A stretch of 64,000 nucleotides of DNA, from assembly GCA_021730285.1 (NCBI GenBank), contig CP082962.1, positions 4,535,501-4,599,500 on the forward strand, read 5' to 3'. Below the pieces are notes generated by a model that was not told where the DNA came from, did no database searches, and saw only the letters and a list, made by a program, of their open reading frames with translations. Positions 8,612 to 17,388 of this stretch are shown here, one piece after another; position 1 is the first letter of the stretch; each line of letters begins with the position of its first letter. The position numbers and the translations under genes were made by a program. The DNA comes from Desulfovibrio sp. JY (GTDB lineage: Bacteria > Desulfobacterota > Desulfovibrionia > Desulfovibrionales > Desulfovibrionaceae).

Positions 8612-9010
8612 ATGCGGGCACTTGTCGTGGACGACGACCTGGCCAGCCGCCATGTTCTGGCGTCCCATCTCGCCGGGGTGGCCGAGTGCGTCATGTGCGC
8701 CTCGGGCCCCGAGGCCGTGACGGCCGTGGGCAACGCCACCGTTGCCGGCACGCCCTTCGACGTGGTCTTCCTCGACATCATCATGCCCCATATGGACGGG
8801 CACGAGACGCTCTCCCGCATCCGGCAGGCCGAGGAAGCCGGCGGCGTGCCCCCGGAAAAACGGGTCAAGGCCGTCATGGTCACCTCCATGGACGACGAGA
8901 CCAACACCATGACCGCGCTTTTCGACGGCCAGGTGGCGGCCTACCTGGTCAAGCCGCCCAATCGGGCCGAACTGCTGGACAAGCTGGCCACCCTGGGCCT
9001 GCTCGGCTGA
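8612..9010 (+). CDS. Single-domain response regulator (CheY-like receiver)
   Basis: 132 residues, one receiver domain and no output domain. The acidic pocket VVDDD is at 5-9, the phosphoacceptor is Asp55 in FLDIIMPHMDG, and the switch residues are the Thr of MVTS and the Lys of LVKPP. A GAGGAGGT ribosome site precedes the ATG. No kinase is adjacent. It may act by protein interaction, like CheY or Spo0F, with a partner elsewhere. Confidence 0.88.
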   Translation: MRALVVDDDLASRHVLASHLAGVAECVMCASGPEAVTAVGNATVAGTPFDVVFLDIIMPHMDGHETLSRIRQAEEAGGVPPEKRVKAVMVTSMDDETNTMTALFDGQVAAYLVKPPNRAELLDKLATLGLLG

Positions 9011-9036
9011 GGGGGAGAGCGGGACACTGAGACGCG

Positions 9037-9076
9037 CCGGGGGAGGGGGCTTTTTGAAAAAAGCCCCCTCCCCCGG
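9037..9076 (+). terminator. Palindromic terminator cassette, family T3
   Basis: CCGGGGGAGGGGGCTTTTT pairs with its complement, then the tail ACCCCCTCCCGCAAAAACTTT follows. It lies 26 bases after the receiver gene, in its orientation. A second copy lies at 25351-25390. Confidence 0.7.
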
Positions 9077-9161
9077 ACCCCCTCCCGCAAAAACTTTTCT
9101 CCAGGGTTGGGTTGCCTGCCCTCTTCGACTCCACCCCCTTGTGAAAGTTTTTGAAGGGAGT

Positions 9162-9197
9162 CCAGGGGGAAACTTTTTTCAAAAAGTTTCCCCCTGG
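9162..9197 (-). terminator. Palindromic terminator cassette, family T2
   Basis: CCAGGGGGAAACTTTTT pairs perfectly with its complement. Read on the minus strand it starts 37 bases after the sulfotransferase stop and continues into CTCCCTTCAAAAACTTTC. With 9037-9076 it separates two convergent genes. Confidence 0.75.
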
Positions 9198-9233
9198 CCG
9201 CCGGAGGCATCCCCCCCTCTTCCCTTCACTACT

Positions 9234-10073
9234 TCACTTCTTTGGATTTTCGATCGCCCCGCCGGGCGCGCCGGCCTGGGAGTCGAGCAGACGGCAGACG
9301 TTTTGAAACTTCGCGACCAGGAGCTTGTGCCGGGCGAGGCGGGCAGCGAACGCCTTGCCGCCGGCGGCGACGCGCTCGGCGAAAAGGTCCGTGGCGAATC
9401 GGTACAGCGCGGCGTCGAGGACGTTTCGCGAGGCGACAAGCGCGCGCTCCTCGTCCGTGGCCCGGGCGGCTTCGGGTCGGCGCAGGCTGTTCTGGCGTTC
9501 GTAGAGCAGGTCGGAAAGGCCCATGACGTCGGCGAGAAGCAGCAGGCTGGCGTCGAAATCCCCGGTCAGGCCGAAGGCGACAAACCGGTCGCGCAGGTTG
9601 GCCTGGGCGCGGGAAAGCGCATCTTCTGGCCGGCTGTCCGGGTCCAGGCCGGAAAGCACCCGGGTCATGAAGTTGCCGCCCTTGTAGCGAAGGAGCTTGT
9701 GGCTGCTGGTGACGTATTCGGCCAGGGACATGTTTTCCCGGTTGAGCAGATCATAGAGATGCTGTCCGGGCCAGGTCCGCAGGAAATGGTACTCCGAGAT
9801 CACCCGCGAGACGGGCTCGCGCAGAAAGGTCACGGCCCGAACCGGCGCGTCGTAGAAAGTGAAGGCGTCGTAGTCGGTCAAAAGCACATGGCCCTGGATC
9901 AGCCGGATGCCGTCCAGGCGGGATTGGTCGATGACCGCGTTTTGGGCGAAATCGTCCCGCGTGTAGAGCGACAGCACGGAGCCGGGCGGAAAATTGCGCT
10001 CCAGCAGGCGGTTGAGCGTGGTCCCGGCGGTGCGGGGGATGTGTAGGAAAAGAAACGGCGGTTGGCCGGCCAT
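9234..10073 (-). CDS. Sulfotransferase-family protein
   Basis: A 279-residue soluble protein. The N-terminus FLFLHIPRTAGTTLNRLLE is the phosphate-binding loop of PAPS-dependent sulfotransferases. VTFLREPVSRVISEYHFLR matches the second, 3'-phosphate-binding motif. Length and motifs fit the Sulfotransfer_2 (heparan 2-O-sulfotransferase-like) branch, which in bacteria often modifies surface glycans. The acceptor is unknown. It lies 21 bases downstream of the dynamin-like gene and is probably co-transcribed with it. Confidence 0.8.
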   Translation of the reverse strand: MAGQPPFLFLHIPRTAGTTLNRLLERNFPPGSVLSLYTRDDFAQNAVIDQSRLDGIRLIQGHVLLTDYDAFTFYDAPVRAVTFLREPVSRVISEYHFLRTWPGQHLYDLLNRENMSLAEYVTSSHKLLRYKGGNFMTRVLSGLDPDSRPEDALSRAQANLRDRFVAFGLTGDFDASLLLLADVMGLSDLLYERQNSLRRPEAARATDEERALVASRNVLDAALYRFATDLFAERVAAGGKAFAARLARHKLLVAKFQNVCRLLDSQAGAPGGAIENPKK

Positions 10074-10094
10074 GATGCCCGCGCCTCGAGGCGG

Positions 10095-11804
10095 TCAGGA
10101 AGGATCGAAGGCCGCCAGGGCCTCCCGTAGCGCGGCCAGTTGCCCGGAAAGGTCGGCCAGCCGATCGCGTCGGTCGTCGATGTCCGCGAAAAAGGGCGCG
10201 AACCGTTCGTCCAACTCCCGAAAGATCCGATCAACCCGGGCGGCCAGACGCTCGTCGAGTTCCAGGCGCAGCTTCTCGCCTCCCGCGGCCAGACGGCGTC
10301 GCATTTCCCGCAACACCCGGGGGCGTTGCCAGAACAGCGCGCTGCCGGCCAAAAGCGCGCCACCGGCCGCGATCACCCCACCGGTCACGTCCACCACAGC
10401 GCTTTTGACGGCCACGGCGAAAATCGTTCCCAAAACCACCAAGGTTCCGCCGAGCGCCGCCTTGGGGTCCATGCCGGTCACGCTTTTGGGGTCCAGGCCG
10501 GCCATAGGGCCGCCGTCGGCCAAAAGCGCCTCCACCCGTTCGGCCACTTCGGCCAACACCCGGTCGCGCTGGGCGGTCAGGGCATCGGCCGGCTGGCCTT
10601 CGCCGGCGGCGCGCCGCCGGGCCAGCTCGTCGAGCAGGCCGCGGGCCGTATTGCTCACGCTTTCGAAAATGTGCTGCGCCCCCTGCCGGGCGATGGCGTC
10701 CACCTCGTGTTCCAGGTCCTTGGCAAAGGCCTCGCCGAGTTCGGCCAGGCGCGCCGCCGGGGAGGCGGCCTTGGCGCCGCGCCGCCACAGGCTGGTCACG
10801 GCCCGGCCGATCATGCCGCCAAAGGTCAGCTCCTCGGCAAAAGCCGTCTCGAACCGGGCGGCAAGGCGCGTGTAGGCGCCCTCCACCCGCACCCGCAGCA
10901 CCTCGGCCTCGCGGTCGGCGGCCTGCCTTGCGGTTTGCAGGCGCTTGCGCATGCGGTCGGCCTCGGCCGCGTCGGCAGCAAGCTCCGCCCCGACGCCTTC
11001 CAGGGACCGGCCAAGCTGGGCGGTCAGGCGTTCGGCCGAACGCCGCGTGGCCTCGAGTTTGGCCGCAAAGTGCCCGCCCGAGGCCGTCAGATCCCGGACC
11101 AGCTCCCGCAGGGCCGCGATGCCCCCGGCCTCGGGATCAGTCCCGCTCGTGACGGCCGAAACCAGAAAAACGGTCGGATCGCTCATGCCCCTGTCCCGAG
11201 CCAGATCGCGCAGCCGGGCCGTGTTGACCTTGATCTGCTCCGGGCTGGCCAAGTCGGCCTGGGTCAGGGCGAAAGCCACGTTGCGCCGCCAGGTATCGGC
11301 GGCCAAGTCGTAAAATTCCCAGGCCGAGCGGGAATAGGGGTTGAGCGCCGAAAAGACGAACAGGACCAGATCGGCCCGGGGAATGAACTGCTCGGTGATT
11401 TCCTGGTGGCGGTCGATGATGCTGTCCACCCCGGGCGTGTCCACGATGGCCAAGCCGTCGAGGATGGGGTTGTCCAGGGTGACGTGGGTGACAAGGGGCC
11501 CGTCGGCGGTTTCGGAGGGATGCTCGCCCCGGGTGATGATGCGGATACGGTCCGTGCAGGGGTCGGGGGCCACTTCCGTAACCGTGGCGCCGAGCAGGGC
11601 GTTGATGAGGCTGCTCTTGCCGGTCTTGACCTCCCCCACCACCACGAACAGGAACGGCTCGGTCACATGGGCGGCCAGTTCCCGGGCCGTTTCGGCCAGG
11701 TCGTCCCGGCCGCACCGGGCCACGAGCGCGACCAGACGTCCGAGCAGGCCGGCCAGTTCGGTCCGGCGGGCCAGAAACCGCGATTCGAGAAGCGATGCGC
11801 GCAA
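10095..11804 (-). CDS. Bacterial dynamin-like GTPase
   Basis: About 569 residues. The GTPase domain has P-loop VVGEVKTGKSSLINALLG, the VDTPGVDSI switch motif and a TQAD guanine-specificity motif. A long helical, coiled-coil stalk follows, with a hydrophobic segment near 430-475 (LVVLGTIFAVAV and GGVIAAGGALLAG) that should insert in membrane. This is the layout of bacterial dynamin-like proteins, which remodel or tether membranes. I chose the TTG at 11802-11804 because AAGGAT precedes it and it avoids overlap with the upstream gene; an earlier TTG at 11858 is possible. It lies between a secreted-protein gene and a sulfotransferase gene. Confidence 0.82.
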   Translation of the reverse strand: MRASLLESRFLARRTELAGLLGRLVALVARCGRDDLAETARELAAHVTEPFLFVVVGEVKTGKSSLINALLGATVTEVAPDPCTDRIRIITRGEHPSETADGPLVTHVTLDNPILDGLAIVDTPGVDSIIDRHQEITEQFIPRADLVLFVFSALNPYSRSAWEFYDLAADTWRRNVAFALTQADLASPEQIKVNTARLRDLARDRGMSDPTVFLVSAVTSGTDPEAGGIAALRELVRDLTASGGHFAAKLEATRRSAERLTAQLGRSLEGVGAELAADAAEADRMRKRLQTARQAADREAEVLRVRVEGAYTRLAARFETAFAEELTFGGMIGRAVTSLWRRGAKAASPAARLAELGEAFAKDLEHEVDAIARQGAQHIFESVSNTARGLLDELARRRAAGEGQPADALTAQRDRVLAEVAERVEALLADGGPMAGLDPKSVTGMDPKAALGGTLVVLGTIFAVAVKSAVVDVTGGVIAAGGALLAGSALFWQRPRVLREMRRRLAAGGEKLRLELDERLAARVDRIFRELDERFAPFFADIDDRRDRLADLSGQLAALREALAAFDPS

Positions 11805-11829
11805 CGGTCGATCCTTCAAGTTGTCCGGC

Positions 11830-12477
11830 TCAGCGGGGCAAAAACCAGTCGAGGCCAAGCTTTTCGTTTTTGGCCGCCTCGGCCCTGGCCGCCTCGAACG
11901 CGCCGGATTTCTTGTTCTTCGCGTTATAGCAGACTTCCTCGTCGTGCACCAAGCCGGTAGCGGCGAGTCGGATGGAATTGCCCTCGGTAAACGCCCCGTC
12001 CTCCCCCTCGTAATGCATGAGGATGAGGCTTACCGGCTGGCCATCGGCTGCCCGCAGGCTCCATTTCCAGGTCCGCAGGGTGCCGAAGGCGTTGCCGCGC
12101 CATTCCCGGGGTTCGCCATAGCGCACCTGAAGCGCCTCCATGAGGCGCTGGAAAAACGCCAGCGAATCGTCGGCGTAGTTCATCTTGATGCGCACGATGC
12201 GTTCCGGCTTGGCGCAAAGCCCGTAATCCACGTAGCCGCTGCGAAACCCCGCCACCGGGGCCACCGCCGCAAGTCCGAGGTAGGGTTTGTGGAAGGACCT
12301 TTCGATCTCCGGGCGCACGACGGCCTTGCCCGCCTCGGCCAGGGTTTCGCCCAGCCGCAGGCCGACCAGTTCCAGGGGCGCATCCGCGCCATAGCCCGAC
12401 CGGGCCGGAACGCAGGCCGCGACCATCAGGCCGACGGCCAAAAACAGATGGCGCAAACGCCACGATCTCACGTGCAT
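11830..12477 (-). CDS. Unknown exported protein, probable lipoprotein
   Basis: 215 residues. The N-terminus has basic residues, a hydrophobic stretch (LFLAVGLMVA) and a VAAC box, so signal-peptidase II processing at Cys21 is likely. The mature part has no domain I recognise. It is of mixed alpha/beta character, with a YGEPREWRGNAFGTLRTWKW segment. A good GGAG ribosome site precedes the ATG. It is upstream of the dynamin-like gene and may share its operon and a role at the envelope. Confidence 0.7.
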   Translation of the reverse strand: MHVRSWRLRHLFLAVGLMVAACVPARSGYGADAPLELVGLRLGETLAEAGKAVVRPEIERSFHKPYLGLAAVAPVAGFRSGYVDYGLCAKPERIVRIKMNYADDSLAFFQRLMEALQVRYGEPREWRGNAFGTLRTWKWSLRAADGQPVSLILMHYEGEDGAFTEGNSIRLAATGLVHDEEVCYNAKNKKSGAFEAARAEAAKNEKLGLDWFLPR

Positions 12478-12510
12478 GACGACTCCTCTCCTGGGCCCCG
12501 CGCGCCGCCT

Positions 12511-12846
12511 TTACGCGAAATGGGCCAGGGCCTCCTCCTGGGTGGGATAAATCGGAAAGATCTCGGTGTAGCCGGAAATTTCGAAGACTTCCTTCATATA
12601 ATCCTTGATGGTGGCCAACACCAGCTGTCCCTGGATCTTCTTGAGCTGCTGCAAGGCCAGCAGCAGAACGCGCAGGCCGGTGGAATTGATGTAATCCACG
12701 CCCTTGAAGTCCATGAGCACCTTGGTCTTGCCCTGGCCGAGAATCTCCATGATCTTGTCCTCGAGCACCTTGGACGTGTTGCTGTCGAGCCGGCCGCCGA
12801 GCTCGAGCACCGTCACCCCTCCGTTCTCCCGTTCCACAAGCTGCAT
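12511..12846 (-). CDS. STAS-domain anti-sigma factor antagonist (RsbV/SpoIIAA-like)
   Basis: A 111-residue single STAS domain. VDYINSTGLRVLL carries the phosphorylatable Ser55 expected for SpoIIAA/RsbV proteins. The ATG at 12844-12846 has a GGGGGG ribosome site; an upstream TTG overlaps the end of the preceding gene and is less likely. The RsbW-like kinase gene ends 17 bases upstream, so the two form a classic partner-switch pair. The nearest PP2C phosphatase is at 4237. No sigma factor gene is in the window, so the target could be a sigma factor elsewhere or a non-sigma output. Confidence 0.9.
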   Translation of the reverse strand: MQLVERENGGVTVLELGGRLDSNTSKVLEDKIMEILGQGKTKVLMDFKGVDYINSTGLRVLLLALQQLKKIQGQLVLATIKDYMKEVFEISGYTEIFPIYPTQEEALAHFA

Positions 12847-12863
12847 AGCGCCCCCCTTTTCCG

Positions 12864-13280
12864 TCAATTGACGTCTTTTTCGAGAATCAACCGGTTTTTG
12901 CCGCCCACCCGCTCATAGGCGACCCTGTCCATGATCGTACGCACCAAATGAATGCCGAGCCCCCCGATGGGTCGCCGATCCGCCTCGGCGGTGGTGTCCG
13001 GGGTGCCGGCCGTCAAGGGATCGAAGGGGCGGGCGTCGTCTTCCAGGATAAACCGCAGACGCGAGCCATCAAGGCCCATGCCGACGGTTATGACGTGTTC
13101 CGTATCGTCGGCGTATCCGTAACTGATGATGTTGGTGAGAAGTTCGTCGAGGACCAGCCGGATCTGGTAGCGCAGCTTGGCAGACAGGGCATGGGCCTCG
13201 CCAAAGGCCTCGACCGCATCCCCGATACGGTCAAGTTCCAACAGGCGGTTGTGGAGTCGCAAGGAAAAGCCCGACTGCAT
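12864..13280 (-). CDS. Anti-sigma regulatory factor, GHKL serine kinase (RsbW-like)
   Basis: 138 residues from the ATG at 13278-13280, which has a GGGGACAGG ribosome site. The frame stays open to 13421, but those extra residues do not look conserved. The ATP-binding fold is shown by the N box DELLTNIISYGY, EDDARPFDP and GGLGIHLVRTIMD. The family phosphorylates its STAS antagonist and sequesters a partner protein. The STAS gene follows immediately. Confidence 0.88.
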   Translation of the reverse strand: MQSGFSLRLHNRLLELDRIGDAVEAFGEAHALSAKLRYQIRLVLDELLTNIISYGYADDTEHVITVGMGLDGSRLRFILEDDARPFDPLTAGTPDTTAEADRRPIGGLGIHLVRTIMDRVAYERVGGKNRLILEKDVN

Positions 13281-13520
13281 CCTGTCCCCGCACGTCGATT
13301 GCCGCGCCGCCGGGCGGATCTCCGGGACGCAACCGGCCCCGCCGCGGGTATGCCAGGCCGTCAAGAACGACGGCTGATTGGCGGCGCATGACCGATTGCC
13401 GCAAACTTCCTGTTTTTTCATGGCCTGTCAAGGCGAAGCCCCGGCCGCTCCTGGTCGGCGCGGCGGTTGCAAACAGGCTTTGGTGGACGTAGAAAGCCCG
13501 TCCAACAAGGAGGCTCCCCC

Positions 13521-14330
13521 ATGAAAGATTTAAACGACGCCCTGGCCGAAAACGAGGCCGACGCCACCGAAGCGTTCCTCAAATCCTTGCCCGAACTCGC
13601 GCCCGGGGAGTCTTTCCGGTTCGCCTGCCATCCGAACGTGCCCTGCTTCAACGCCTGCTGTTCGGACCTGCGGCTGATGCTCACGCCCTACGACGCCCTG
13701 CGCCTGCGCCGGGCGCTCGGGATTTCGGCCGCGGACTTCATCAACCACTTCGCCACGCGTTTCACCGCGCCGGACACCGGCTTTCCCATGCTCCAGCTCA
13801 AGATGCGCGACGAGCCCCGGAAACGCTGCCCCTTCGTCACGCCGGAGGGCTGCAAGGTCTATCCCGACCGCCCCGGGGCCTGCCGCACCTATCCCCTGGG
13901 CCGGGCGACCAAGCTCGACGAACAGGGGCATGTGGTGGAGCAGTTTTTCGTGGTGCGCGAGCCGCACTGCCGGGGCTTCGAAGAGGCCTCCACCTGGGAC
14001 GCGCCGGCCTGGCTGGCCGACCAGGACCTTGCCCGCTACAACGATTTCAACGACCGCTACATGCGGCTTATGGCCCTGGCCCGGGGCAAGGGCGCGGCCC
14101 TGACCGACAAGCAGGGGCAGATGGTCTGGCTGGCCCAGTACGAGCCCGACGCCTTCCAGGCCTTCATCACCCGGCTGGACCTCTTCCGGCTGGTGGAGAT
14201 CGACGAGGAACGCAAGGCGCGGGTCCTGGCCGACGAGGAGGCCTCGCTGATTTTCGGCCTGGACTGGCTGGAACTGGCCTTTTTCGGCCTGGAGACGGGG
14301 CTGCGCCGCAAACGCCAGCCCATGCCGTAA
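13521..14330 (+). CDS. YkgJ-family cysteine-cluster protein
   Basis: 269 residues from the ATG preceded by AAGGAGG; an upstream in-frame ATG at 13467 lacks a site. The cysteine-rich core is CHPNVPCFNACCSDL near the N-terminus and RCPFVTPEGCKVYPDRPGAC about 60 residues later. This matches UPF0153/YkgJ proteins, thought to bind a metal or iron-sulfur cluster; the function is unsettled. The C-terminal 130 residues are helical and carry no known domain. The gene stands alone, divergent from the RsbW-like gene. Confidence 0.82.
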   Translation: MKDLNDALAENEADATEAFLKSLPELAPGESFRFACHPNVPCFNACCSDLRLMLTPYDALRLRRALGISAADFINHFATRFTAPDTGFPMLQLKMRDEPRKRCPFVTPEGCKVYPDRPGACRTYPLGRATKLDEQGHVVEQFFVVREPHCRGFEEASTWDAPAWLADQDLARYNDFNDRYMRLMALARGKGAALTDKQGQMVWLAQYEPDAFQAFITRLDLFRLVEIDEERKARVLADEEASLIFGLDWLELAFFGLETGLRRKRQPMP

Positions 14331-14430
14331 CGAGCCGACGGGCCGGCGCGGCGCGGCCGGACAGGATTATTTTTTGCACGCCGCGGGCACTGGGTATTTT
14401 TTTCCGTAACCCGAGCCCCGGAGTCACGTC

Positions 14431-14859
14431 ATGAGCATGAATTCTTCTGACATCTTGAGCTATTTCAATACAGTACTTCAGAAAAAAGGCTACGACACCA
14501 TCCGCCCCGCGGCGCAAGCGCCAACGACCGATTTCGACGCCCTGCTCGACGACGCCAGCGCAAGCGCCGCCAAGCGGGAATTCTACAGCCATCCCCGGCT
14601 CGGCACGGAGGCCGACGGCAAGCCCGTGATGGGCCAGACCGAAGAGGAAATGACCGACGCCATCAAGGAATTGACCGAGTGGGCCGTGGCCCGGGGCCAG
14701 GACGCCGACAACCTGCATTTCATCCTGGGCAACACGCCCGTCTTCGACGGACCGACCGGCCCCATGCTCGGCTACGCCATGCGCGCCGCCGTGGAGCTGC
14801 CCATGCCGCCCAAGGCCCAGATGGAAAAGACCACCCTGGCCAAGCTGCTGTCATCCTGA
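14431..14859 (+). CDS. Unknown conserved small protein
   Basis: 142 residues, soluble, with no signal peptide or membrane helix. It begins MSMNSSDILSYFNTVLQKKGYDTI, followed by an acidic stretch and a C-terminal half with LHFILGNTPVFDGPTGPMLGYAM. I do not recognise a family. Codon use and coding character match its neighbours, and it is convergent with the L,D-transpeptidase gene, 13 bases apart. Confidence 0.7.
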   Translation: MSMNSSDILSYFNTVLQKKGYDTIRPAAQAPTTDFDALLDDASASAAKREFYSHPRLGTEADGKPVMGQTEEEMTDAIKELTEWAVARGQDADNLHFILGNTPVFDGPTGPMLGYAMRAAVELPMPPKAQMEKTTLAKLLSS

Positions 14860-14872
14860 ACGAAGCGCGACC

Positions 14873-15979
14873 TCAGGGCAGTCCCCAGGCGGCGCGGCGC
14901 TCCTGGTAAAGCTTTTGCGGCAAAACGGCCAGGACCGGCCTGGCGGCCGGGTCGAGCCAGGCGGCAAGCGTCGCGGCGTCGGCCTCGGGACAGCCGATGC
15001 TGCCGCCGGTCGGCGCACCGCCGGCCGGGCGCACGTTGACGAAGACGCAACTGCCGGCCCCGGCCACAGGAGCATCCCGGTTGTGGCCGATGACCACCCC
15101 CCAGATGTTGGCCTTGTCGGCGCGCACCATGCGTTCCTGCCGGGCAAAGCCGCCCTCCGGGCGCTCCTCGGGCCCGACCACGCGCCCGAACTGGGGCACG
15201 GCGGGATCGGCCACGCAGGCCACCCGGTCGGTCACCATGGTGTAAGGCAACCGCACCCCGGCCGCCCGGGCCGTCTGGGCGTCGGCATAGCCGAAGGCCT
15301 CGGGCAGGGAAAAGAATCCGGCCGGCGTCCTGCCGTCCCCCTGTTTCTTCTCCGGCCCGGCCGGCATGGGCACCAATCCCCGACCATAGCCCAGTCCGCC
15401 GCGCCCCAGCAGGCAGGAAACGCCCTGCCCCGCCTCGCGCCACGGCGCATCCGGCCCTTGCCGGGCAAAGCGGCGCAACGTGCCTGTTGTCGCACCCATG
15501 CGTGGCGCGACGACCAGCACGAGTTGCCGACAGCCCGGAAGCGGAAATTCCTTGGAAACCACCCCCGGCCCCGTGGCGACCGCGTTCCCGGCGGGTTTGA
15601 CGGCCGGACCGGCGGGAGGAGCGGCAGTCGGACTGCTGCGGGGACTGGCGGGAGGATTGGCGGGCGCGCCTTGGCGAGGGGGCGCCACGGCCGGCACGGT
15701 TCCCGCGCGAAGGGGCTGTCTCCGGGCGGCGGCGTCCATGTCGGCGGTCATTTCCTGGCGATAGTCCGGGGCCAGGACGGAGGCGCCGCCGCCGCGCGTG
15801 TGCACGTCCTCGGGGCGCACCACCGGGGTCTTGCCCTGGACGGAATGCGCGTCCTCGGACGGCGCGTCGTCGGAACAGCCGGCAACGAAGACGGCCACAA
15901 GCAGCAGGACCAGCAGGCACGCCGCCGCGCGGCAAGCGCCCGGCCGGCCGGCCGGGCGCATTGGGTCGACGAACATCAT
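14873..15979 (-). CDS. L,D-transpeptidase-family lipoprotein
   Basis: 368 residues. The N-terminus has a hydrophobic core (LLVLLLVAVFVAGC) ending in a VAGC lipobox, so it should be lipid-anchored. A proline/alanine-rich linker follows to about residue 125. The C-terminal catalytic domain has VVIGHNRD and GGSIGCPEAD, the His and Ser-x-Gly-Cys motif of YkuD/YafK L,D-transpeptidases, which crosslink peptidoglycan or attach proteins to it. The ATG overlaps the upstream stop codon (ATGA), so it is translationally coupled to the unknown gene at 15976. Confidence 0.82.
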   Translation of the reverse strand: MMFVDPMRPAGRPGACRAAACLLVLLLVAVFVAGCSDDAPSEDAHSVQGKTPVVRPEDVHTRGGGASVLAPDYRQEMTADMDAAARRQPLRAGTVPAVAPPRQGAPANPPASPRSSPTAAPPAGPAVKPAGNAVATGPGVVSKEFPLPGCRQLVLVVAPRMGATTGTLRRFARQGPDAPWREAGQGVSCLLGRGGLGYGRGLVPMPAGPEKKQGDGRTPAGFFSLPEAFGYADAQTARAAGVRLPYTMVTDRVACVADPAVPQFGRVVGPEERPEGGFARQERMVRADKANIWGVVIGHNRDAPVAGAGSCVFVNVRPAGGAPTGGSIGCPEADAATLAAWLDPAARPVLAVLPQKLYQERRAAWGLP

Positions 15980-16488
15980 GCCTCGTCCGGCGTGCCGGAT
16001 GACGGGGTCGCGGCATCGGCGGGCACGGCGTCTTCCTCCGCCTTGGTCGCGCGCTTGCCCCGTTTCCCCCCGCGCGCCAAGGCGGCCAGCTTCTCGGCGG
16101 CCTTGACGGACTCGCCGGACTTGCCAAGGAAATGCATCTCCCCGCGCGGGGAAATCCAATGCCAGCCGGCCGGTTTAACGAGTTCGGTCGCGCCATGTTT
16201 ATCAAGAAATTCCAAAGCCTTCACACTATCGAGCTCTTCGGCCAGCGATTCCAGCAGGTCCTCGGCGTCGAAGGCGGCGGCGGCGCTGCGAAAAATCTCG
16301 AACGCGCCGTGGGCCACGTCGAACAGCGAAAAATCCCCCCGCTTGCGACGCCCGGCCAAAATGGCCTCCAATGTCGCCATATCGTTGCGCAGGGCCCGCA
16401 GTTCCTTGATCGCCGCATCACGGGCAACATCGCGCCGCGCTTCCAGACTTTTCCCGACAGCCGCCGTGGCCGTGCGTTTTGGTGGCAT
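15976..16488 (-). CDS. Unknown protein coupled to the L,D-transpeptidase gene
   Basis: 170 residues from the ATG at 16486-16488, preceded by GTGAGG. An in-frame extension upstream to 16626 looks non-coding. The protein is helical with a basic, low-complexity tail (KRGKRATKAEEDA). The middle holds GWHWISPRGEMHFLGKSGES, which could be a small beta module. No family is recognised. Its stop overlaps the next start by 4 bases, which argues for a shared role or regulation with the transpeptidase. Confidence 0.7.
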   Translation of the reverse strand: MPPKRTATAAVGKSLEARRDVARDAAIKELRALRNDMATLEAILAGRRKRGDFSLFDVAHGAFEIFRSAAAAFDAEDLLESLAEELDSVKALEFLDKHGATELVKPAGWHWISPRGEMHFLGKSGESVKAAEKLAALARGGKRGKRATKAEEDAVPADAATPSSGTPDEA

Positions 16489-16854
16489 GGTATCCTCACT
16501 TATTCGCTTTATTTTAGACAATAATCCGTAAAATGTGGAGCCTAAAGTTCCCCCGAAACACGATCGCCATAGACGACGCCGCAGACCGGCAGTTCCCGGA
16601 AGTGCCCGCCGCGCCTTCTGTTGCAAACCCTCCGCGCCGTGCAGCGCGTCCGGGCGATTCGACTGGCTCCTCCCCCCGCCGCGACGGCATGACGGCGCCA
16701 GCGCCTCGTGGCGGGGCGCAAACGACCATTTTTGAAATAGGTATTGTCTTTACTGAAAATTATTCATAGGATCCATAACATATTGTGTTCTATAAATGAG
16801 AAAGCATACTGTTGGCGACCATGAAAGCCCGAACGGGCAGGAAGGAGAAACACT
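16489..16854. other. Divergent intergenic region before the chemosensory cluster
   Basis: 366 bases between the gene at 16488 (minus) and cheW (plus). The left 240 bases are GC-rich and show no convincing gene. The right 110 bases are AT-rich and probably hold the cheW promoter: a TTGTCT box near 16744, 17 bases, then TAGGAT near 16767. No clear sigma-28 or sigma-54 site was found here. Confidence 0.4.
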
Positions 16855-17388
16855 ATGGCAACTGACGCCCAGTCCGGCAGCCAGCGCTTTCTTACCATGA
16901 CGCTTGGGAATGAAATTTTCGCCATCGATATTTTTTCCGTCCGTGAAATCCTCGATTACACGGACATCACCCGCATTCCCCAGACACCGGAGTTCATGCG
17001 CGGGGTGGTCAACGTACGGGGCAACGCCGTGCCCGTGGTCGACCTCAAGATGAAATTCGGCCTCGGTCAGGTGGAACAGACGCTCAATACCCGCATCGTG
17101 ATCGTGGAAATCCGGCGCGAGGACACGGTTTCGGTCATGGGAGCCCTGGCCGATTCGGTCAAGGAAGTCCTGGAGCTCGAGACGGACCGCATCGACCCGC
17201 CGCCGCGCATGGGCGCCGCCGTGCGGGCCGATTTCATCCGGGGCATCGGCAGGCACGGGGACCGCTTCATCCTGATCCTCGACGTGGACAAGGTTTTCTC
17301 CACCGAGGAAATCCTCGATTTGTCCCATATGCTTGGCGAGACGGCCCCGCCTGCGGGAGAAAACGACGAAATCACCTCCAATCCCTAA
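16855..17388 (+). CDS. cheW: Chemotaxis coupling protein CheW
   Basis: 177 residues, one CheW SH3-like domain from about 10 to 155 (LTMTLGNEIFAIDIFSVREI and PEFMRGVVNVRGNAVPVVDL). It links receptors to CheA. The GGAAGGAG ribosome site is well placed. First gene of the run cheW-mcp-cheA-STAS-cheY. The C-terminal 20 residues after the domain are acidic and proline-rich. Confidence 0.93.
   Translation: MATDAQSGSQRFLTMTLGNEIFAIDIFSVREILDYTDITRIPQTPEFMRGVVNVRGNAVPVVDLKMKFGLGQVEQTLNTRIVIVEIRREDTVSVMGALADSVKEVLELETDRIDPPPRMGAAVRADFIRGIGRHGDRFILILDVDKVFSTEEILDLSHMLGETAPPAGENDEITSNP

Noticed and set aside
16811-16830. Sigma-54-like TTGGC...GC upstream of cheW
   Set aside because: The GG-GC spacing is one base too long and the site lies too close to the start codon.
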